This document shows positions 22,601 to 31,968 of a stretch of 64,000 nt of DNA, in pieces. A program made the position numbers and the translations under genes. Position 1 is the stretch's first letter; every line of letters begins with the position of its first letter. The DNA lies in contig NW_027152213.1 in assembly GCF_004359215.1 (NCBI RefSeq), positions 1,795,600 to 1,859,599 of the forward strand. Reading direction: 5' to 3'. Under the pieces are notes generated by a model. That model did not search any database, was not told the origin of the DNA, and saw only the letters and a program-made list of their open reading frames with translations. The stretch comes from Bremia lactucae (Eukaryota; Oomycota; Peronosporomycetes; Peronosporales; Peronosporaceae).

Positions 22601-23267
22601 AGATAAGTCACCAGTTTTTAAGACTCGACCGCACTCATCAATAGACATTTCGTCTAGCTCTAAAAGAGCATGTAACGAGAGGATTGCCGCAAGGCTTACT
22701 TCCCCCTCAATGTTACCGGTTACGCCATTTACAAGCGTATGTACTTGCTCACTCGTATCACTTTGTGAGGGTATACACGCTTCGTGTCCATCCTGTCTTG
22801 GAGTGAAGATGAAGACAATACGCCTTTTAGAGGCCGGGACATTCACGTCCCCAGGGTTTTCAGCCTGTATTGGTTCTATACAAGACATGGTGTCTAATTT
22901 GACATCCGATAAAGAGTTAAAAAACTCAACTTCCTTATCCAGCGAACGTTTACGTGTCGCCTCACGTGCATTAGGAGGATTTGACCCAAAATGCCCTGGC
23001 GAACCGCCAATAGTGTCACTATTGACACTTAGGATGGTGCCACCTCGGCCGACCATACTCGGTGGACTTAGACGTGCCACTCCACGTATCTCAGGGATAT
23101 TGCACGCTGCTTTCAGCATTTAGTGAATCGTTAGTATAGCGAGTGTTACTCGACGAAGTACGTGCCGTTTTACTTATTTCTGCTCAGTCGGGCTCAAAAT
23201 TAATGTTTTTAACATTAGAGTTTATTAACTCAGACATGCCAATGTCTAAAACAGTGACAGACTCATT
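19450..23267 (-). pseudogene. C1c pol (RT, RNase H, integrase), broken
   Basis: From right to left: the protease-RT linker (23119-22313, 268 codons open); RT with WRIVHAYNKLKAA (about 22200) and the intact active site TYFDDIFVHSR (about 21900); RNase H (WPFSIVFDASDFAIGSALLQTD about 21430, in a 159-codon open frame 21649-21170); integrase remnants (about 21000-20020); and the integrase C-terminus (FIGPFTFVAKKGLAYTLN, then THPVFYVGLL, 20014-19754). Stops and shifts between these pieces make it inactive. Confidence 0.8.
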
Positions 23268-23521
23268 CTTGGTATGGCCTGGCTAGAACATCATGAACCG
23301 AATTAGTAATATTTATTGTGAGGAGTAGCTTCTCCAGACAAGCTATTGATAAGCCTTTCTGGCAAAAGCCACGGCTTCTTTTCAGGGGCGAGATGAGACA
23401 TTTTACTGTCTTCACTCCCCTGACCGTGGATCAATTGGAAGTCTAAGACCTTAGGCGCCACGCGCAATATTCCTAGCAAAGTTTTGGAGAGTCATGGACC
23501 CACCTTTGCTAGGCAACAAAT
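23268..23521. other. Local inversion with 115-bp insert inside C1c protease region
   Basis: C1c is minus-oriented, but 23268-23300 (CTTGGTATGGCCTGGCTAG) and about 23415-23521 (CTAAGACCTTAGGCGCCACG, TTTGCTAGGCAACAA) match C1a in the plus direction at about 6383-6415 and 6415-6505. Between them, 23301-23414 has no match in C1a. Outside these limits the sequence returns to minus orientation. Confidence 0.7.
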
Positions 23522-23885
23522 GAGATCATATCTCGAATCCAAATCAAGGACGAGACAGCGTTCCATACTGTCAAAGTCCAGAAACTTTATACCTAAGTTC
23601 AATGGAACTTTGGGAACAGTGACCCGAGTCCCTGTCCCTAAGCAAACAGTGTTATTGTATTATCTCCATGCGCTCTAAGTACCTCCACGTATTGTTGATT
23701 TCCCTCAATAGAAAGGCGTCGAGCATAATTGCAAGACACTCCTGAGTCAATTAAAATTGACCACGGCTTACCAAAGCCCTTTACAATCGAAATGAGCACC
23801 AAGCTAATTGGGGCAAGGTTCTATTTATTCTCACCTCCTTGAGGTTTAACCGAGCCTAGGTCTTCCCCAGAAGGGCGCCCCGCAT

Positions 23886-24904
23886 CTACTGGGTATCGAC
23901 GTTTCCCCGCACCGTACCAGATCTCTGGTATAGGTCGGAGTTGGAGCTCTTTCGGGCTTTACGCAAATTTCGAAGTGGGCAGGCAGGGCGTAAATGTTTC
24001 GTGCATTCGCGCACATAACATCTACGGATGGTCTTATGCTGTTCCACAGCTTGAAGAGCCTCTTCTCCTTCCTCAACGAGGCTTATAAACATAGGTTCCG
24101 CTCTATTAGACGGAACCCATGTGCTCGAAGAGCTTGTTCGGTAAACAGGCGTGCTAACGCGGGCAGACTTAAAGTCAAAGTCGGCGCGTAGCGCTATGGC
24201 AACTGCCTCTTCGAACGTAGCCGGATGAGATCGGAACAATTCCGTCCGGGCAATGCCTTCATTGAGACCCCCCATAAAAAAGGTCACTACAATTGCCTCT
24301 TGCACCGGGTCTTGATGCATAGATGCAATGAGAGTTCTCAACTCCTGGACAAAGACCCCCAGGGTTCTTTTACCCTGCCGAGTCGCTAGGAGTCGTGCTC
24401 GCATGCAAAAAGCCTGATCAGGCGGTGCAAACATGCTGGTCACTTGCTGTTTCAGCGAATCCCATGAGGGGAAAGCGTCGTTTATGGATGTGCTGCACAT
24501 TAATGCCCACTCTATGGCTCTACCTCCAAGTTTGGACATGGCCATAGCCACATTTGCCTTTCTGGTAAGAACAAGACGTAATCAATGGACATTTCCATTT
24601 GCTCAATTCAAAAAGGGAGATTTTCTCCCTCTTTTCCCTCATTTTTTTTTACATTTACAGTTAGAGGGCGAGCCCTCGGCTCTGAGTCAGGTACGGAGAT
24701 GTACCGGGTAGGCATAGATGCCGCTAAAGGGTCCTGTACCTGACCGATCAGGGAGGCTTTGTACCGCATGAAAGCTTCAAGCCTTGCATGCAGGACCTCT
24801 GGTCCCTGGGAAATAATAAATTCCACGTGCTCAAGCCCGAATAAGATTTTGAGCTTGTCATAAGCGGCGCGTTGCGCTTCTGACAATTCTGGAACCTCTT
24901 TCAC
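23886..24904 (-). pseudogene. C1c gag, two open pieces
   Basis: The N-terminal piece is 24904-24608 ([18 protein letters not shown]). It ends in an Asn/Lys-rich tail after a shift near 24620. The main capsid and C-terminal piece is 24551-23886 (221 codons open: GGRAIEWALMC, QQVTSMFAPPDQAF, ATFEEAVAIALRADF). Its zinc knuckle has an Arg in place of the first Cys pair member (RRCYVRECTKHLRPACP), so CCHC is altered compared with C1a. Confidence 0.75.
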
Positions 24905-24964
24905 TGTCGTAAAAAATAAGTCTTGTAAAGACTCAGGCGTAGGTTGACTACGAGTGCTACCAGG

Positions 24965-25449
24965 TGTAGCGGAGCTATCACGCTCCTAAAGTCAGAGAAA
25001 GACTCTCAGACTCAGAGAGTCACTTAGTTCTATTGAGCTTATGGGTTTAACAACTCTGGGAGTCGTACATGCTATTAAAGCTTAAGGAATCCTAGTTCAA
25101 GGGATTCAGGGGTTCGTAAAGCCAAGTGGCAACTAGTGCCCAAGAGGATATACCTTAGAAAGGCTTCTATCTCTTACAAATCAATGCGCAAGCCTTAGGA
25201 AGGCACTTAACGCTTTAAGATCAATGAGGAACTGCACTTTATTTAATTATTTAAATCTAAAAACCTTACCCTAGCTAATTTAAAATAGATTTCGGCCCCA
25301 GATTTATATCTGGCGGCGACCACATAATTATTGCCCATATTTAATGGGATTTAAGCAACTAACTATTTTAAAATTAGATAAAGGGTATTTTACCCATTTA
25401 GTAAATGTACCACAACAACGGTTCTCCAACCGATGTGTGCCCCATTACA
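24965..25449 (-). repeat. C1c 5' LTR (485 bp)
   Basis: On the minus strand it begins TGTAATGGGGCACACATCGG at 25449 and ends GCTCCGCTACA at 24965. It is followed by the primer-binding site CCTGGTAGCACTCGTAG. It carries the same CGCCAGATATAAATCTGG hairpin as C1a, and about 200 bp that C1a lacks. Confidence 0.85.
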
Positions 25450-25499
25450 CTATCAGCTTAAAGACATGAACTTTCCCTAGTGACCCTGCCAGTTTAGCA

Positions 25500-25919
25500 G
25501 TGGTCAATAAAACTACGTCCTATGACCGACCTCTCGGCGGTATCATAGGCGAGTTTGATGCTAAAAGCGTGAGCGAGGCTCAACGCTTTTTGATTAAGCG
25601 ATTAGCCATCACACGAAAAGTCCGTGACGAGATGGCAAGCGCACAGGACAAGCAAAAAGAATATGCTGACCGAAATGGTCTCAAAATTAACGAACGCTTT
25701 AAAGTGGGTGAAAAAGTACTATTAAGTATTGCTACCCTACCTAAAAATGCAATTTTTGTACTACCTGGAGGTACTACGAAGTTGTTGCACCGTTTCATTG
25801 GGCCCTTTAAGGTGGTAATAGAGGTTGGTGACTCAAATTATAGGCTCACCCTTCCCTCGTATATAAAGACGCGCCGTATTTTAAGTGGGTCGTCTGAAAC
25901 GGTATGTAGACTCAAATGA
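25500..25919 (+). pseudogene. C3 integrase C-terminal fragment
   Basis: A 139-codon open frame contains KVRDEMASAQDKQKEYADRN, RFKVGEKVLLSIATLP and LLHRFIGPFKVVIEVGDSNYRLTLPS-type sequence. This is the usual integrase C-terminal DNA-binding fold region of gypsy elements, but clearly different from C1 and C2. The frame is open at its left end, where pol is lost at the junction with the C1c LTR, and then diverges near 25880 (RRILSGSSETV where the family has a THPVFYVG-like motif). Confidence 0.75.
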
Positions 25920-25980
25920 GCCTCATACCCCCATTCGTCGAAGAAGACGATGGTGACGCCGACTGTGAGTCTAGCGGCGA

Positions 25981-26945
25981 TCAGATGAGGGAGACGGTGA
26001 ATTTACTTGGTGACTGCCTATGAAAAGGAGCACCAGCTGAGGCCTCTTCGCTAGTCTCAAATGGACTAGCAGAAGTAGCGTAGTGAGAAGAAACAGGGGG
26101 TACAGTACCGCCCATGATTTCTTTCACACGCAAGCGGGCGATATTAATTCGCTGCGACCGCTGTATCATCGCATCGGAATGCGGATGAATGCGGCGCAAG
26201 AATTTCGCCTCGTATTGGTCGGGCGTTTCATTTAAACGCAACACGACCGGGTCTTCCATAATTTAATGACACCATAATAGTTTTGAGCATTTAGAAAAGC
26301 GCGTTTTTTGAGCGACGCTATTGTCCCGTTTACACGAGGCCATTCAGAGAGAGGGAGCATAAGTGATATGCCACCCGTCACACAGCCACGTTTAATACGG
26401 CTGGCTTGTGACAGCGACTAAGCACATTCACGCGTCGTCGGCGGAGCGTTACGCTCAGAATCCTCTATGTCAGAACCATTATGGATAATGGTCTGAGCAA
26501 AAGACGGTGTGGTTTTACCCAACGGAGAAGCGGCTGCGCCTTTATGGGCAGCGCTCGCAATAACCGTCGCTGCGCTATCCAGCGCAGACGACGAGACAGC
26601 ATTCGTAAGTGTTGCTGTCTCCATGTTATGAGCAATGATAGAAGTTTGGATGGGCAATAATGTGCCATCATCCTTCCTCGTGAGATCCTTGTCCGCATCA
26701 TTACTTTGAGGTGACGGCAACGGTCTCGACTCATTGTAGTCGACAATGAGCGACGGATCAACATCCTCACTGATTAAGTGGGATGAATCCTTAAGCCCCG
26801 TTAACGCGACAGCAGCAGTAGCGGTCGGCGTTTCAGCTAAGGCATTGGACGCTGCAGGGCGTGTTAACGCGGCGCGCGCGCTAAATGCAAGAGTTAGTGG
26901 GCGTCTTCGCAGACGACCCTCCAACGTTGCCCATGTAGGTGGCAC
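25981..26945 (-). pseudogene. C3 antisense accessory ORF, copy 2, two pieces
   Basis: The N-terminal piece 26945-26418 (175 codons open) contains PAASNALAET, DVDPSLIVDYNE, AHNMETAT and QTIIHNGSDIED, matching copy 1 at 2038-1394. The second piece 26259-25981 (92 codons) has a charged helical stretch (YEAKFLRRIHPHSD, RINIARLRVKEIMGG). About 150 bp between them has stops. Both run opposite to pol and start close to the 3' LTR. Function unknown; conservation between copies is the only evidence for coding. Confidence 0.55.
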
Positions 26946-27077
26946 CTTTGGCGCCGTGTATGAAAACAGAGGTCGCTAGAGTGAATCAGAGACTTAGCGG
27001 CGCGTCAAGCAGCATAGTTCTTCCTTCCACTTTATCGAAGTTTAAAATGTAACTTCGTTCTTTAAGGGAGTGGATAG

Positions 27078-27608
27078 TGTAACTGGCTAAAGTTGCCCTA
27101 ATGTTACACAGTCCCCGTTAAATACACTTGGTGTACTCAAGGGGATGGTCAATTTCTTAAATAAAGTAATTAGACCCACCACTTGAGTGTGGTTCACATT
27201 TGTGACCAACCCTTGTGTATGTGATGCACATAGGTGCATTCACATTAGGAGGGATGTCGCCTAGCGTCATCCGTTACGCGAGATATATAGAGATACGCTC
27301 GCAAAACATATTAGTGTAATCAATAGAGATGACAGTTCAATTTGGTAAAAATTGGAATTTATATTTAATGCGATTATATTTAAATCGGTCTCAAACTACT
27401 TTCTACTTATCAAGTGCGCACGAGGAGTCGAATCACCGCTCCCGTGACGACACGTTTACCAGAGTACCTAGTGCGTTGGATGAGGTCGCTAAGGCGCCCA
27501 CCACAATTACCTCACGGCACACGAAATTAGACGGTCAAACAGCTTCTCCGCTGCGCTAGGGTGTGTGCTTAAGTAGAGCGTGCCCCCATAAAGACTTGCC
27601 CACCTACA
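27078..27608 (+). repeat. C3 LTR copy 2 (531 bp)
   Basis: The LTR starts TGTAACTGGCTAAAGTTGCC after the purine tract AAGGGAGTGGATAG and ends CACCTACA. It has the same length as the copy at 2169-2699. Confidence 0.75.
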
Positions 27609-28010
27609 ACTTTCAACTTAAGAAGTGCGCACGTGAAGACGGATTACCGCTTCCGTGACGACACTTGTACTAAAGTACTTAGCTCGTTGGGTGAGGTCGC
27701 TTAGGGGCCCACCAACAATCTCACTGCACGTGTGAGAAGACGGTCAAACCGCCTTCTCACTGTGCCTAAAGGTGTGTGCGTAAGTAGAGCGTGGCTGCTA
27801 TAGTAGCACCTGTCTACACCCACCCTTGTGTCTTAATGTGCTTTCGCATTTAAGGGGATCAAGACATCATCTGCGATTTAAAAAAGTAAGCTCGCCATGC
27901 AGGAATACACATCTACAGATGGCATCCAATCATTGGATAAAGTTTATATTTAATTACATTTGGTTTAAATATATTTCCCTAGTCGAACGTGAATAAAACA
28001 GTGTCTAGTT
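27609..28010 (+). repeat. Array of partial C3 LTR repeats
   Basis: Positions 27609-27818 repeat the last about 200 bp of the LTR (GTGCGCACGTGAAGACGG, CCGTGACGACAC, TAAGTAGAGCGTGGC, ending GTCTACA). From 27819 to about 28010 a diverged version of the LTR middle follows (CCCTTGTGT, GGTTTAAATATA). These are partial, degenerate copies. Confidence 0.6.
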
Positions 28011-29532
28011 TTAATCTAGCCACATCATTTGTCAAAAGGATCCAAAAAGACGAGTGAAGGTATTCTACTTTCATACTTCACTCCTACTTAGTGGCTTGCA
28101 CTTCATTTGCTGCATCATTGGGGACAAAATAATACTTTTATTGTTGCCTAAATTGTTTATCGGGCATATAAATCTAAAATTCCCTTGCGGATCTCCAATA
28201 TCAATGACGCTATTATAGGATACTTCTTGTCCTCAAAACTGCATCTCATGCTTTACGCGCAAGTAAAAATATCGTTTGCCTTGCAAAAGGATATATGGAG
28301 CTTTGATTTCTCGTGGTGAAGCGTGTGTCGACACAATATTGGTTAAAACGCAACTTTTTAAAATGGCTGTGTCATCACTCCCGGGGCTAACTATATTTTG
28401 GTGTTGTCGCATGGTGTTAAGTCATCTGGTCGCTCAATCGTCGCATGAATACCCAATTTTCTCTTCCAGATGATTTCAATTATCGATGAGCGTGATGTAT
28501 ATATTTGAAATTTCGTTTCTGCAGCTGGTGGTAAAAACATGGTCTTAATTAATCTGAACTTTTTTCCAGCTCAATGCTTGCGATGCGAAATAACGCATGA
28601 ATGTCGCATCCATTTCCGAACAGTCCAAGAAAGTTGCTGGAAGTTTTTTTTACGGCATCTCGATTAGTTGTCGGCTTGCTTCCGATATTGTGACCACAGC
28701 AATTGTTGAGCTTGTACAATGGTTCGATATGACATTACTTTATATCTTAATGGCGCAATGAGTCTATTAAATACCTAAGCACGTGATATTGGCTGCAAAA
28801 TATTCAATATGTTGTGCTTTGTCTTATTTGTTAAGCAAACGTGTCGTTAATTTTCGTGCAAAAAGAAGCCATCATATTTATATGAATCAGATGCCGGCTC
28901 TATTTGTCGCAACGAAAAAGTCAAGATTTCCACGTGTCCTACGCTAAAAGGCTTTATCTCCGTCCAGGAACGGGAGGATGTCGTCCCGCTCACGTCTTGT
29001 CCATAAAAGTGGATTCGCGCATGCCAGCGCATCACGTTATCCGCTCGTTCTTTTTTTAAGAAACTTCGGTTGGGGGAGGCACAAATTGCTAAACAGTGAC
29101 ATTCTTGTATGATAAACAGGACTGTCATGTCTACTCTTTATCTATCATAAGATATTTATTGCCCGATAGCCACTGCAAACTAACAAAGCCTATGGTCACC
29201 GCACAGTCAGGTCCCCCATTCTATTTCAAGCAAGATAAATGGTATTGGATCTTCCACCTGATCGGAGTTTTTCGAAAGTCTCGTTATATTAGCTCATACT
29301 TGCTATTGTTAGCGTCACTATCCCTTACAACTTGCATAAAAAATCTAATCTTTTTCGCATTAGGTCTACTGCGACAAGGCTACCACCACTTCATTGGTGG
29401 CAATCGATTGCATGACTCGTCTAATTTTAATTTTTGTTTTCAAGAGACCGCTACAGTTTTAATTGGAGCGAGTCATTATCATTTTGCTTCCGTCTCAGTA
29501 AGATCTCTTTCTTTCTTATTTCAACGAGCGAC
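28011..29532. other. Non-LTR sequence upstream of the effector candidate; no confident gene
   Basis: No retroelement domain is visible. The minus strand has broken stretches that look more like old coding sequence than random DNA: a 93-codon frame at 29128-28847 (MRWHARIHFYGQDVSGT, FSVGHVEILTFSLRQIEP) and, out of frame, IKAPYILLQGKRYFYLRVKHE near 28310-28260. I cannot assign a family. The last 300 bp before 29533 would hold the effector promoter; no clear initiator element could be picked out. Confidence 0.35.
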
Positions 29533-29958
29533 ATGGTGCGTATGCTCCTGATTAGCAGTATTTTTGTGTCTGCGATTTCCCTCGGAGATTCGAGTGCTTT
29601 CCTCGTAGCCGCTAATATAGAGCAGGAAATGCGTGACACAATCCCAGTCGCGCCAGTTGCTAGATACCTGAAAGCTGGAGAACTGCGCAAATCTGCGAAA
29701 TCTGAGGAGAGAATGTTTTCCAGCTCCAAACTATTCAAATTCTCCAAAGAAGACGAGAAGTTGTTCCAAGAAGCCGCGAAAGAGATTACTGATACAGCTT
29801 CAACCGCAAAAGGAGCTACAAGCAAATCAGAGACTGTAAAAAGAGAGATAGACCCAGTTGAAAAAACAATGGCAGCAAAAAGAAGAAAAAGAGCCGATGC
29901 AAGAAAGAGAATAGATCTTGAAAATGGCATGGAAAAGCTCAATACAGATGACAACTAA
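29533..29958 (+). CDS. Secreted RxLR/EER-like effector candidate
   Basis: The predicted protein has 141 residues. Residues 1-22 form a hydrophobic signal peptide (LLISSIFVSAISL, small residues near SSA). RYLK at 44-47 stands where oomycete RxLR effectors carry RxLR, and EER at 58-60 (KSEERMF) matches the EER motif at the usual distance. The C-terminus is charged and helical, with a basic cluster (AAKRRKRADARKR, about 113-125) that could be a nuclear localisation signal. In the family such proteins are secreted by the pathogen and act inside plant cells; that is inference here. The start is the ATG at 29533, or the one at 29542; an in-frame ATG at 29434 would place 33 residues before the signal peptide. 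There are no introns. It lies between transposons. The opposite-strand frame is a shadow. Confidence 0.65.
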   Translation: MVRMLLISSIFVSAISLGDSSAFLVAANIEQEMRDTIPVAPVARYLKAGELRKSAKSEERMFSSSKLFKFSKEDEKLFQEAAKEITDTASTAKGATSKSETVKREIDPVEKTMAAKRRKRADARKRIDLENGMEKLNTDDN

Positions 29959-30397
29959 AAGGATAATACAAACAACAATGATGCTACGTAATTTAATGTT
30001 GATGTATTAATTAAATCTGTAAGCGTCAAATTTTACTTGACATTTAAAAGCTATTGAAGTAGTACACTCCGAATTATTTCTGGTTGTCAATTTCGTCAAT
30101 TTGTTAATTGCGCTGGAGCATATGTTAGGTGAATACGGGGTAATTTCTTAAAGGCATTCAGGTCATATTTAAAAAGCCCTGTAAGTACATTGTAATGGTG
30201 TTTCCGTTTCATAAATATTATTTTCGGTAAGAGGAATAATAAATACGATTTCCTTTAAGAGAAAATCAATAGATTTTTTGGTCTTTTATCAAATTCGACT
30301 TAACAGTTCCAATATTACCAATTTTGGTAATATTGACGCGATAAGACAGTGATTCTTTTAATTGGTTGATTTTAGTTTGAATCAACCGATCTACACG
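29959..30397. other. AT-rich spacer, nothing recognised
   Basis: This is low-GC sequence between the effector stop and LTR2. It has short inverted motifs (ATTACCAATTTTGGTAAT near 30313, and GGTTGATTTTAGTTTGAATCAACC split near 30364), but no gene. Confidence 0.6.
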
Positions 30398-30835
30398 TGT
30401 AACGGGGTGTATCGTTACAAGAAAATTAACACTTTAAGGTTGTTAATTGTATATTATCTAAAAGGTAGAGAATATTTGGAGAATATATCTTTACGTGGTA
30501 ATTTCCTAAAAGCTTATCTATTGGTAGATATACACCATTATATCTACTTTCTCCGCGGTCCAGTCAGCGCTGGACGCACGCAAAAGAAAAAGACAGATAA
30601 GACTTCATTACATGTTTTGTATTAGTTTAAAATTAATTTAGTACTTAATAGACAGAAGCAGAAGAACTTAATTATATTAAATACGGTTTTATCAACCTCT
30701 TTTAAGCAAGTGCTATAAAGAGAGTCTTCCTTTGCACGTACTAGGTGCGTGAACTGACGTGAGGCACCACTCGCACCGAGGCAGTGCGAAGTGGACTTTT
30801 ATTGAAACAGTACAAGTCAGTAGTGCTCCGTTACA
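30398..30835 (+). repeat. C2 LTR2 (438 bp)
   Basis: It starts TGTAACGGGG and ends CTCCGTTACA (one mismatch to the inverted terminus). The left flank is ACACG. The primer-binding site CCTGGTAGCACTTTGTAG follows at 30836-30853. It is the 5' LTR of C2 copy B. Confidence 0.9.
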
Positions 30836-30867
30836 CCTGGTAGCACTTTGTAGTTCGTCCGTTTCGC

Positions 30868-31968
30868 GTGATAGCTACTCCTTTCTAAGTGACATAGAAA
30901 GGAGTGCGGTCAAACGAATGAGTTCGACCGTAGGGAACGATGCCATCTTGGCCATGCTGTCCGATTTTGACAAAGATGCCCTCTATTTATCATCGCCAAG
31001 TTCATACACATGAACATGACGAGGCGAAGGAGAAGGTAGCCTTGCTTAATCCGCAAGGCTCTCAACAGGCAGAATTGTTGAGGTTACAACAAGTACAGAA
31101 CCCTGTACCTGGGATGACGCACACGCGTCGTCCGGAAACCTGAAAGATTGACATCTCTAAGTATAGGGGAGTCGAAGAAGACTCTCTCTTGAGATGGTTT
31201 GTCGAGTTGGACGATGCATTAAGGGCACGTCACATCGTCGACGAGCAAATGCAAGTCGCATTCGCTCAATCAGATTAGGCAGGTCGCTCCAAAACTTGGG
31301 CATTGAGCCTTACGTTGCGCGACCCATACGTCTTTGGGTCGCTATAGGCTTTTAAAGCCCGGCTCAAACAGACGTTTGAACCGCCAAGGGCTGAGTTCAG
31401 AGCTCGTTCAGAGCTTCTGAAACTTAAGCAAGGCAAGCGTGATGTTCACGCATATTTTCAGCACATACGACTCTTAGCGAGTTGTATAACAAATAACATA
31501 GTCCAAGAACACACGTTGATTACGGTGTTCATGCAAGGTCTTACGGATGGTCCCGTAAAGACCCACCTGTTCCGCTTGGGACTGGATACGCTTCAAGAAG
31601 CAACATCCGTTGCGGAATAGAAGGATTTTAAGCTTGAGACAGGCTTAAGCTAGTTCGTCATCGTATCGTCCTCCATGACGACACGATTTAGGAAGTCCAG
31701 AGCACATGGACCTCTCTTACATCGAAAGCGAGAGACCTCGCTTTTCAAACAACAAGCGATTGCAGAAAAATGCAATCGCTGTCAAAAGTTAGGACACTAT
31801 GCTAATAATCGTAGTGCTTCACGCCCAGTACCGAGAGGTACTGACCATAAATATGGACCTAATGCAAAAAGGGCAACGGTCACGGGTCCGACGTTGTTGC
31901 GAAATCACAGCAGCGAGGCGGACCTTAAAAAAACGGTCGGGCTCAATAGGGGCGCAACGCCCTACTGA
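30868..31968 (+). pseudogene. C2 copy B gag, heavily decayed
   Basis: It is collinear with copy A gag from SYSFLSDIE (30870) to the zinc knuckle near 31770, with more stops and shifts. The knuckle has lost its last Cys (CNRCQKLGHYANNR in place of YAHEC). The long frames are mutually shifted, so there is no functional product. Confidence 0.8.

Larger units (their letters stand above)
18841..25449 (-). mobile_element. C1c: C1-family chromovirus in inverted orientation, 3' end truncated
   Basis: The element is collinear on the minus strand with C1a from the 5' LTR (25449-24965) through gag, protease, RT, RNase H and integrase to the antisense ORF region. It then stops at 18841 without a 3' LTR, directly joined to C2 copy A. 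RT and RNase H are better preserved than in C1a. A local inversion sits at about 23268-23521. The missing LTR shows that the left junction is a rearrangement and not a simple insertion end. Confidence 0.8.

Noticed and set aside
29451..29954. 167-codon minus-strand frame opposite the effector candidate
   Set aside because: It has no recognisable features, and its codons mirror the Lys/Glu/Ser-rich sense protein. The sense strand has signal peptide, RYLK and EER in order.
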